This document shows, in pieces, positions 8,158 to 15,367 of a stretch of 58,655 nt of DNA. The notes beneath the pieces are model-generated. The model saw only the letters and a list, made by a program, of their open reading frames with translations. It had not been told where the DNA came from and ran no database searches. Numbering within the stretch: position 1 is the stretch's first letter; every line of letters begins with the position of its first letter. The stretch is from an uncultured Lachnospiraceae bacterium. GTDB lineage: Bacteria; Bacillota; Clostridia; Lachnospirales; Lachnospiraceae. A program made the translations under genes and the position numbers. The DNA is taken from contig CAJUMC010000015.1 of the NCBI GenBank assembly GCA_910587085.1, positions 1 to 58,655 of the forward strand, in the 5' to 3' direction.

Positions 8158-9582
8158 TCAGTGCGTCACAAAGAACATCACCGCAAACAGCACGCCGATA
8201 ACCCAGGTTCCCGCCTTGATCTCTTTTGCCTTCCCGGTAAACAGGCACAGGAATATGTACGAAATCAGGCCGAACGCAATGCCGTAGCTGATATTGTAGG
8301 CAAACGGCATAAAAGAAATGGTCAGGAACGCCGGCAGCGCGACGGCGGTATTGTTCCAGTCAATCTTCAGCACCGCGCCCATCATGAGCACGCCGACAAA
8401 GATCAGCACCGCGGCGGTAGCACAGCCCGGAATCAGAGAGGCAATCGGGCTCAGGAACATGGTTATAAAAAACATGCCCGCTGTTACAACCGCAGAAAGG
8501 CCGGTTCGCCCGCCCTCCGCGATACCCGAGGACGCCTCCACAAAAGTCGTCACTGTGGAAGTACCGCAGACAGAGCCGCAGACCGTGGCGATCGCATCGG
8601 AAAGCATCGCCTTCTGAAAATTCGGAACCTCTCCCTTCTCTGTCAGCATATTGCCGCGCGAGCAGGCGCCGAAGAGCGTTCCGAGCGTATCAAACATATC
8701 GACAAGGCAGAAGGCGAGCGCCGTCGTAACAAGCAGGATAATCAGAGAGCCGGCCGAATGCCCTTCCGCGTCAAGGTATGCGGAAAAATCAAAGCCCTGC
8801 GTGAACACCTTTCCGAAGGACAGCTCACCGAAATCCTTAAATGCCCCGAACGGGCTGAAATTGAATTTATCGCCGAAGCCGGTATAGAAATCCTTCACCG
8901 TAAAACCGAGAATATAATAGGCCGCTGTTCCCCCGAGCATTCCCCAGAAAACCGCGCCTTTCACCTTCCTTGCGCTGAGCGCCGCAATGGCAATCAGTGC
9001 AAAAATCGTTACGAGCATCGGCATAACGGAAGCCCATGTTGCATTGCCGTTCAGCAGGTTGAAAGACGCCAGCGTAACGCCCGTGGACGTGCTTTTCGCC
9101 ACAATTCCCGCGTTCTGCAGGCCGAGAAATGCGATAAAAAGACCGATGCCCGCCGGGATCGCCATACGCACACAGTCCGGAATCGCGCTGAAAATCTTTT
9201 CGCGCAGGCCGGTTACGGTCAGCACAACGAAGAGCACACCGTCAAACAGCACGAGCAGCAGTGCATTGGCGTATGTCAGGCCGAAGCCGAAGCATACCGT
9301 GTAGACAAAGAATGCATTCAGGCCCATGCCGGACGCCTGTGCCAGCGGCAGATTCGCGAGCAGTCCGATCAGCAGAGTTCCTGCAACTGCCGAGATTGCC
9401 GTGGCGATGTAAACTGCGTTGTACAGCCTGTCCTCCGTCACGCCCATGGTCGGCGCAAGCTCGGAAAACATTCCGGCATTGACCATGAGGATGTAGGCCA
9501 TCGCCATGAACGTCGTCAGGCCGGCCATAATTTCAATCTTTACCGTGGAGCCTTTTTCCCTTACATGAAAATACTTTTCCAT
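8158..9582 (-). CDS. NCS2-family (AzgA/PbuG-like) purine permease
   Basis: A 474-residue membrane transporter with about 12-14 helices. The N-terminus (KIEIMAGLTTFMAMAYILMV), the QASGMGLNAFFVY segment and the later LVDMFDTLGTLFGAC are typical of the AzgA branch of nucleobase-cation symporters, which take up hypoxanthine, guanine or adenine. GAGGTAGC lies before the ATG. The roughly 90-base leader can fold a GC hairpin (around 9628-9652), but I do not see the conserved core of a purine riboswitch. Substrate is inferred from family only. Confidence 0.92.
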   Translation of the reverse strand: MEKYFHVREKGSTVKIEIMAGLTTFMAMAYILMVNAGMFSELAPTMGVTEDRLYNAVYIATAISAVAGTLLIGLLANLPLAQASGMGLNAFFVYTVCFGFGLTYANALLLVLFDGVLFVVLTVTGLREKIFSAIPDCVRMAIPAGIGLFIAFLGLQNAGIVAKSTSTGVTLASFNLLNGNATWASVMPMLVTIFALIAIAALSARKVKGAVFWGMLGGTAAYYILGFTVKDFYTGFGDKFNFSPFGAFKDFGELSFGKVFTQGFDFSAYLDAEGHSAGSLIILLVTTALAFCLVDMFDTLGTLFGACSRGNMLTEKGEVPNFQKAMLSDAIATVCGSVCGTSTVTTFVEASSGIAEGGRTGLSAVVTAGMFFITMFLSPIASLIPGCATAAVLIFVGVLMMGAVLKIDWNNTAVALPAFLTISFMPFAYNISYGIAFGLISYIFLCLFTGKAKEIKAGTWVIGVLFAVMFFVTH

Positions 9583-9705
9583 ATACAGCTACCTCTTTCT
9601 GTCAGCCCGTTTTTTCAGAGGCCGCTTCCGCCGGATACGGCGAAGCTCTCCGCATCAGCTGACAATTATTAAATTATCATAAACAGAACAGAAATTCAAG
9701 GAGTA

Positions 9706-9756
9706 TCCTGGAGGTGTACATTTTGGGTGTCCTGGAGGTGTACATTTTTGTTGACA
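9706..9756. mobile_element. Solo end of an IS21-like insertion sequence (remnant)
   Basis: Two direct copies of TCCTGGAGGTGTACATTTT (9706-9724 and 9730-9748, period 24) are followed by TTGTTGACA ending at 9756. Read from the other strand it begins TGTCAACAAAAATGTACACC and carries repeated transposase-type sites, as at IS21-family ends. No istA or istB gene and no second end were found here. The family assignment is by resemblance only. Confidence 0.5.
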
Positions 9757-9779
9757 TTGATTTCCCGATGTGCTATTCT
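9751..9779 (+). promoter_or_regulatory. Promoter for the AEC transporter, -35 in the IS-like end
   Basis: TTGACA (9751-9756) is the last six bases of the IS-like end; 17 bases later is TATTCT (9774-9779). The start of transcription would be near 9786. Confidence 0.65.
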
Positions 9780-9895
9780 TCTTTCCGAAACTGTATCCGA
9801 TAATTTATGTATTCAGCGGTGCACGGCGCATGCTTTTCCCGGTACAGCCGGCGGAAAATCTCATACGATCCGCGCATTCTGGAAAGAGGCAAAAC

Positions 9896-10816
9896 ATGTT
9901 TTTTACGATCACTCTGACGGCAGTCGCCGTCATGCTGCTTTATTCAGTTCCGGGCTTTCTGCTTATCCGGAGCCGGCTGGTTCGTCAGGAGGCGATTCCG
10001 GCCTTCGCCACGGTTTTAATGTATGTCTGCCAGCCCTGCCTGACGGTTTATTCGTTTCAGAAAGCGGAATTTTCCGCACAGCTTGCAGGCGAACTGCTGC
10101 TGTTTTTCCTGACGGCGCTCGTGCTGCAGAGCGTGATGCTCGGCGCCTTCTATCTTATTTTCCGCCGGAAATTTTCAGATATCAAATACCGGATCGGTAC
10201 GATCGCGACGACGCTCGGGAACTGCACCTTTATGGGTGTGCCGCTGCTGGAGGCACTGTTCCCGGAACACCCGGAAACCATAGTGTTTTCACTGGCCTAT
10301 TTTCTTGCGATGAGCGTGCTCAGCTGGACCGCGGCCTCGTATATCATTACGCAGAACAGAAAATATATCAGCATCCGGAAACTGTTTCTTAACCCGGCCA
10401 TGCTGTCCATGCTGTTCACCATCCCGATCTGGGCGGCAGGATTCCAGCTTCCTGCACAGCTTGACAGCACGGTTACGCTGCTGGGCAAAATGACGACGCC
10501 GCTCTGCATGCTGGTGCTCGGCATGAGGCTCGGTACCGTCAGGCTTCTCCCGATTTTCACAAGCGGCCTCTCCTATTTTGTAATCGGCATCAAACAGCTC
10601 GCCATGCCCCTGCTGGTATTTCTTGTAACTCTGGTGCTGCCGCTCGACACGGTTACGAAACAGACGATGTTTATTCTTGCGGCGACGCCGGTTGCGAGCG
10701 TTGTGCTGAATTTCGCGGAAATGCTCGGCGAAGGCCAGGAGACTGCTGCCAATGTCGTACTGCTCGGAACGCTGCTGAGCATTCTGACGATACCTGCTGT
10801 CAGCCTGCTGCTGTAG
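9896..10816 (+). CDS. AEC (auxin efflux carrier) family transporter
   Basis: A 306-residue membrane protein with about ten helices, split by a central hydrophilic region (NRKYISIRKLFLNP at about 158-171) as in the AEC family. Members export or exchange small organic acids or amino-acid-like compounds; the substrate here is unknown. The ATG at 9896 is used because AAAGAGG lies just upstream and earlier ATGs precede the predicted transcription start. GNCTFMGVPL and the C-terminal LAATPVASVVLNFAEM are family-typical. Single gene, apparently driven from an IS-like end. Confidence 0.88.
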   Translation: MFFTITLTAVAVMLLYSVPGFLLIRSRLVRQEAIPAFATVLMYVCQPCLTVYSFQKAEFSAQLAGELLLFFLTALVLQSVMLGAFYLIFRRKFSDIKYRIGTIATTLGNCTFMGVPLLEALFPEHPETIVFSLAYFLAMSVLSWTAASYIITQNRKYISIRKLFLNPAMLSMLFTIPIWAAGFQLPAQLDSTVTLLGKMTTPLCMLVLGMRLGTVRLLPIFTSGLSYFVIGIKQLAMPLLVFLVTLVLPLDTVTKQTMFILAATPVASVVLNFAEMLGEGQETAANVVLLGTLLSILTIPAVSLLL

Positions 10817-11083
10817 CGGAAAGCTTTGCTGCCCCGGATGATCAAAGCCGCGCAGTACTGTGAAAAAATACTTCCTGCATCATGCGGCCGCCGGTTTCGC
10901 GCAGAACGCCCGAAATCTAATCAAATCCTAATTTACAGCCGCTTGCATATTCAGCCCGCAGAGGCTAAAATAGTAAAAACAAAGGAAGCTTTATCTCCTC
11001 CCGAACAGGAGAAACAAAGCGCGCCGGGAAGATACTTTTGCCGGCTGCGCAGGCGGCGGCTGAGCCGCGAAAGGCAGGTTGCA

Positions 11084-11779
11084 ATGGCGAAAATACTGAT
11101 TGTTGAGGATGAGGCAAAAATTGCGCGTTTTGTAGAATTGGAGCTGAAATACGAAGGCTACGAGGTGGAAATCGCCAACGACGGCAGAACAGGGCTTGAC
11201 CTGGCGCTGCACAGCGGGGCGGATCTCGTGCTGCTGGATATTATGCTGCCGGGGCTGTCCGGAATCGAGGTGTGCCGCCGCATCCGCACCGAATCGGAAA
11301 TACCGATTATCATGCTGACGGCAAAGGACGACGTCACGGACAAAGTTGCGGGACTTGACATGGGCGCGGACGATTATATGACCAAGCCGTTTGCCATCGA
11401 GGAGCTGCTTGCCCGCATCCGCGTGGCTCTGAACCGCCATGCCAAAAAAGGCGGGACAGCCGCAGGGCACAAAAAAGACGAACTGGTGTTCGGCTCGCTC
11501 TCTCTCAACGTCGCGAGCCACAGCGCATACTACGGCGAGGAGGAGCTTGCCCTCACCAAAAAGGAATATGAACTTCTGGAATATCTGCTGAAAAACAAGA
11601 ATATTGCCGTGACCAGGGAGCAGCTGCTGAACAATGTCTGGGGCTACGAATATTTCGGCGACACAAACGTGGTGGACGTGTACATCCGGTATCTGAGACA
11701 GAAGATCGACGACAGGTTCAGCGTCCGCATCATCAGCACCGTGCGCGGAGTGGGGTATATAATCAAGGATGAAAGATAA
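11084..11779 (+). CDS. OmpR-family response regulator
   Basis: 231 residues. Receiver domain 1-115 with acidic E8-D9-E10, phospho-acceptor D52 (LLDIMLPG) and K101 (MTKPF), and a C-terminal winged helix (about 135-231) with LTKKEYELLEYLL and VDVYIRYLRQKID followed by ISTVRGVGYI. The ATG at 11084 is chosen from the domain boundary and the AAGGCAGG site before it. The gene overlaps the following kinase by 11 bases, so the pair is translationally coupled. Signal and targets unknown. Confidence 0.95.
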   Translation: MAKILIVEDEAKIARFVELELKYEGYEVEIANDGRTGLDLALHSGADLVLLDIMLPGLSGIEVCRRIRTESEIPIIMLTAKDDVTDKVAGLDMGADDYMTKPFAIEELLARIRVALNRHAKKGGTAAGHKKDELVFGSLSLNVASHSAYYGEEELALTKKEYELLEYLLKNKNIAVTREQLLNNVWGYEYFGDTNVVDVYIRYLRQKIDDRFSVRIISTVRGVGYIIKDER

Positions 11780-13304
11780 ATTTGCCGGCTGGCTTCGGCG
11801 TGTTCTGAAAAAAACATGGATACCGCTGCGGGAAAAGAGGGACGCTCTCATCGGCCGGCTGCGCCTGTCGATGTCCTTCCGGATATCGCTGAATTACCTC
11901 AAGCTTATGATCGTCAACGGCATTATTTTTATGGCGGTCTTTCTTGTGCTGTACCTGAACGCTCAGACGGAGGAATACCGGGAACTGGCGGAGCAGGTTG
12001 TCGCCGGGATCGAAGCGCGGGCGGCAGCGGAATCCGGCGGTACCAGTCAGGATACAGCCCCTGCCGGAACAGAGACGTCGGACAGCCATGCGCCCCGGGA
12101 TGCCGTCTCCGCCGGGACGGCAGGCGCTGCACTGCCAGAATTCCCGCTGCTGAATCCCTACACCGACCGCGGTCTTCATGTTATCGTGCGCGAGAAAGTC
12201 TCTCAGAAAGCGGTGTACGATGACACGGATTTTACGGTAAAGGGCCTTTTGTTTTTCCGAAATATCCACTTTGAGCCCTCGGATCACCGTCATAAGGTTG
12301 TGATCAACGAAACAAGGGAATTCGACGTACGCGGAGTAAAATATGAGGCCATTTTCAGCTATAATATGACAAAGGATTATAATCGTATGTGGCGCCTTGT
12401 GCTGAATATGATTTTCCTTTACGCCGTTATCGTGTATTTCATTCTCCGGGAAGCGCGCGGACAGAATGTACGGATGCTCGCTCCGATCCAGGAAATGTCG
12501 GATACGGTGAACCGCATCACCGTGAACAATCTTCACAGCGAACGGCTGAACATCCGGGGAATGAAAGACGAGCTGAAGGATCTGGCGGAGACCTTTAATC
12601 AATCGCTGGATCGCCTCGAGCTTTCCTACGAAAGTCAGAAGCAGTTCGTCTCGGACGCCTCGCATGAGCTGCGCACGCCGATTGCCGTCGTGCAGGGTTA
12701 TGCCAATATGCTTAAGCGCTGGGGCAGCCGGGATGAAGCCGTACTGGCGGAGTCCGTGGAGGCAATTTCCAACGAGGCCGCACAGATGCAGGATCTGGTG
12801 GAAAAGCTGCTCTTTCTGTCCCGCCACGATAAAAAAACACTGAAGCTGAACAAGGCGTATTTTAATATCAAGCCAGTGGTCGAGGAGATGGTGAAGGAGA
12901 CAAAACTTGTCGCGCACAACCGTGTAATCGAGGCGGCAGCTCTTGAACCGGTGCAGGTATTCGGCGATAAGCAGGCCATCAAGCAGGCCATCCGCGTGTT
13001 TATTGACAATGCGCAGAAATACACAGAGGACGGCGATTCGATCCGCATTTCCTGCGAGAACAGGCAGGGAGACTGCGTGATCACGGTGGAGGATACCGGC
13101 GTCGGCATGAAGAAAAAGGATCTGGACAATATATTCAACCGGTTTTACCGCGCGGACGACGTGCGCGACCGCAAAATCGAGGGGCATGGTCTGGGCCTCT
13201 CGATCGCGAAGCTTATTATTCTGGCGCACACAGGGCGCATAAAAATACGCACACAGTACACAAAAGGAACCAGCTTTATCGTAACAATCCCGAAGGTCCG
13301 CTAA
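11769..13304 (+). CDS. Membrane sensor histidine kinase
   Basis: 511 residues, partner of the OmpR-type regulator. TM1 at about 46-64, an extracellular sensor loop to about 205, TM2 at about 208-226, a HAMP-like linker, HisKA with phospho-acceptor H299 in SDASHELRTP, then an ATPase domain with N-box (RVFIDNAQKYTED), DTGVGMKKKD and HGLGLSIAK. The outer loop contains a Gly/Ala/Ser/Thr-rich stretch (about 85-120) that looks disordered. The start overlaps the regulator's end. The stop overlaps the stop of the convergent capA-like gene. Confidence 0.94.
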   Translation: MKDKFAGWLRRVLKKTWIPLREKRDALIGRLRLSMSFRISLNYLKLMIVNGIIFMAVFLVLYLNAQTEEYRELAEQVVAGIEARAAAESGGTSQDTAPAGTETSDSHAPRDAVSAGTAGAALPEFPLLNPYTDRGLHVIVREKVSQKAVYDDTDFTVKGLLFFRNIHFEPSDHRHKVVINETREFDVRGVKYEAIFSYNMTKDYNRMWRLVLNMIFLYAVIVYFILREARGQNVRMLAPIQEMSDTVNRITVNNLHSERLNIRGMKDELKDLAETFNQSLDRLELSYESQKQFVSDASHELRTPIAVVQGYANMLKRWGSRDEAVLAESVEAISNEAAQMQDLVEKLLFLSRHDKKTLKLNKAYFNIKPVVEEMVKETKLVAHNRVIEAAALEPVQVFGDKQAIKQAIRVFIDNAQKYTEDGDSIRISCENRQGDCVITVEDTGVGMKKKDLDNIFNRFYRADDVRDRKIEGHGLGLSIAKLIILAHTGRIKIRTQYTKGTSFIVTIPKVR

Positions 13305-14812
13305 GGCACATCCTTCTGCCGGTACTCCGGAAAAATCATGAAAATCCGTTCCTCGGCGGCAGCCAGCTCTGACGCCGCCTTTTTGTCCTCCACCAGAGAA
13401 GAGGTCGGCGTAATAACCCGATATTTGCCGTTCAGGGCACTAAGAACGTGGCAGGGAACCAGCTCAAGCTTCCGGATGGATGCCGGGGCAGGCAAAGATG
13501 TACCGGCGTTTCCCGGATCCTGCGCGGTATTTTCCGGAATCTGCCCGGCGTCCTCTGCTGTCGTCTGCCCGGAGCCGCTGCGCTGCAGCGTCAGCAGAAC
13601 AAGCACGGTATCATGATTGATATCCCTTGTCATGCTTGATACTGCATTGCCGAGTGAATAAAAGCAGGGAACGCTCCGTCCGTCGGAAGCAAGAAGCTCC
13701 TCCTGCTCCTGCAGACAGTGCGGGTGGGAGCCGATAATCAGATCCGCCCCCGCATCGGCAAGTTCCTGCGCATGCTGCCGCTGATAAGCCCTGACTTCAT
13801 GCGTATTTTCACTGCCCCAGTGCATGTACACAATTACAAAATCCGCTCCGTCCGCGCGGGCCGCCGCAATCCGGTCTGCCGCCGCCTGCCTGCCGTAGCA
13901 GTCAATCAGCCGGGAAAGCTGCTGTGCCGTGACGCTTTCGCGCTGATTCACCAGCTCCGTAAAGGCTATCAGGGCAATGCAAAGCCCGTTTTTCTTCAGC
14001 ATCAGAAAACGTTTCCCGGTATCCTCCGGCCGGTAGGTGCCTATATGAGGGAATCCGTATTCCTCCATGCATTTTATGGTTTCCCGGACACCGACAGCGC
14101 CGCCGTCCAGGCTGTGATTGTTCGCCGTCACCAGATGCGTAAACCCCGCCTGTTTCAGCGAGCCGAGATAATCTGCAGGAGCGTTGCAGTTTGGCTGCTC
14201 GTTCACAAGCCTCTCCGCAGTTGAATACGGATTGCTTTCGGAAAGAATGGTCTCCAGGTTTGCAACTGTAAAATCACAACTCTCCAAAATGCCGCTGATC
14301 AGAGAAAAGCTGTCGGTATAATCGTGGCTTCCGTCCGCGCGTTCGGCGGTATACTGCTGCCCCGCAAGACACATCAGATCTCCTGCCAGGCACAGCGTCA
14401 CCGTATCCTCCGGCAGCTGTGAAGCGCCGTCCTCCGATTCCGTCGGCAGGATCTGGCCGGGCGGCGAAGGCTGGTGCGATCCTGCGGAAGCTCCGCCTGG
14501 TTCCGCCTTCTGCGACGACGCAGAATCTGCCGGCGGTACCTCTGCGCCGTCGCTTTCCTGCGGCTTCTGCGGCAGTGCGGAATCTGCCGGCAGTCCGAAA
14601 CCTCCGCCCGTCTGCAATTCCTGCGGGGCCGCCGGTCCTGCAGAAATTGCAGAATCCATCGTTTCTCCGAAGGAGCCTGCTGCCGTGCCGCTCCCGGAAA
14701 CATCCGGAACGGACTCCCTCGGAAAATACAATAAAAGAAGCACGTTCAGCAGCACAGCCGTGAACAGTGCAATCAGCAGTCTCTTTATTCTTCTGACGGA
14801 TTTCTTTTTCAT
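13301..14812 (-). CDS. CapA-family membrane-anchored metallophosphatase-like protein
   Basis: 503 residues from the ATG at 14812, where GAGG sits 5 bases upstream; an in-frame ATG at 14842 is the alternative. One membrane anchor (about 11-29) is followed by a roughly 100-residue Pro/Ser/Ala-rich linker with repeated PADSA motifs, then a CapA/PGA_cap domain (VTLCLAGDLMC, later TANNHSLDG and DLIIGSHPHCLQ). The family includes poly-gamma-glutamate synthesis protein CapA, but no capB or capC is present, so an extracellular cell-wall-related phosphatase-like role is only an inference. Confidence 0.9.
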   Translation of the reverse strand: MKKKSVRRIKRLLIALFTAVLLNVLLLLYFPRESVPDVSGSGTAAGSFGETMDSAISAGPAAPQELQTGGGFGLPADSALPQKPQESDGAEVPPADSASSQKAEPGGASAGSHQPSPPGQILPTESEDGASQLPEDTVTLCLAGDLMCLAGQQYTAERADGSHDYTDSFSLISGILESCDFTVANLETILSESNPYSTAERLVNEQPNCNAPADYLGSLKQAGFTHLVTANNHSLDGGAVGVRETIKCMEEYGFPHIGTYRPEDTGKRFLMLKKNGLCIALIAFTELVNQRESVTAQQLSRLIDCYGRQAAADRIAAARADGADFVIVYMHWGSENTHEVRAYQRQHAQELADAGADLIIGSHPHCLQEQEELLASDGRSVPCFYSLGNAVSSMTRDINHDTVLVLLTLQRSGSGQTTAEDAGQIPENTAQDPGNAGTSLPAPASIRKLELVPCHVLSALNGKYRVITPTSSLVEDKKAASELAAAEERIFMIFPEYRQKDVP

Positions 14813-14878
14813 ACCGGCCTCATAAGAAAGCAACGCTTTCATTTCCGCTTTCGCAAAACAACCTCTTTTTCTGCATAC

Positions 14879-14907
14879 ATTATACCAGATCCCCCCGCTC
14901 TCTACAA
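14879..14907 (-). promoter_or_regulatory. capA-like gene promoter
   Basis: Minus strand TTGTAG (14902-14907), 17-base spacer, TATAAT (14879-14884). Confidence 0.75.
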
Positions 14908-14938
14908 GTCTTGAGATTCCGGAGACACGACAAACCAT

Positions 14939-15260
14939 GGATGATTTCCAGAACAGAGCAGGCTTTACAAAAATTTCGTTCTCTCAATGACAGCTCTTAT
15001 TTCTCTGCATCTGTACTTGCTTCATCTTTCGCCATAATACCCTGCCCCTGCGTGCATACGGCTTCTTGCCAACACCAGTATTCTGTGACGGGATTGCTGG
15101 CTCCCTCTGGATTGTGCTTTCCCTTCCTCTTTTCGATTACCTTAAACCAGCCATAATCTGGTTTACATGAAAGCAATTTCAGCAGAAGGCCAGCAGCAGA
15201 AAATGCATCCAAGCAAAAGCAGCGAAACATTTCGCTGAATCACGAAAATATTTTCTCTAA
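14939..15260. other. Intergenic stretch without a supported gene
   Basis: No convincing gene here. A 77-codon minus-strand frame (15230 to 14997) is open but has no ribosome site and no recognisable family; it could be a decayed fragment. The stretch lies upstream of both the capA-like promoter and the phosphorylase promoter. Confidence 0.4.
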
Positions 15261-15274
15261 AATAAGATAACCCA

Positions 15275-15303
15275 TTGCAAGTTTCGGAAAAACCATATAA
15301 AAT
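15275..15303 (+). promoter_or_regulatory. GH94 phosphorylase promoter
   Basis: TTGCAA at 15275-15280, 17 bases, TAAAAT at 15298-15303, about 65 bases before the ATG. Confidence 0.75.
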
Positions 15304-15337
15304 AATAGCAGGCGGAGGATTCCGCGGCAGCAGTCAG

Positions 15338-15351
15338 CGAAAACGTTATCG
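15338..15351 (+). promoter_or_regulatory. LacI/CcpA-type operator in the phosphorylase leader
   Basis: CGAAAACGTTATCG is an imperfect palindrome (12 of 14 positions symmetric) with a central ACGT, like LacI-family sites and close to a catabolite-responsive element core. It lies 35 bases after the -10 and just before the AAGGAG ribosome site, a position suited to repression. Confidence 0.55.
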
Positions 15352-15367
15352 AAAAGGAGACAAAGGT

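Noticed and set aside
9583..9670. Possible purine riboswitch ahead of the NCS2 permease
   Set aside because: The leader has a hairpin, but I could not find the conserved purine-aptamer loop sequences.
8161..9672. Long plus-strand frame (503 codons) opposite the purine permease
   Set aside because: Shadow of the well-supported minus-strand permease; composition highly biased to Arg/His/Gln and no family.
11763..13229. 488-codon minus-strand frame opposite the histidine kinase
   Set aside because: Shadow of a kinase with all catalytic motifs; no ribosome site or family.
14997..15230. 77-codon minus-strand frame between the capA-like and phosphorylase promoters
   Set aside because: No ribosome site, and no recognisable family; kept only as a possible fragment.
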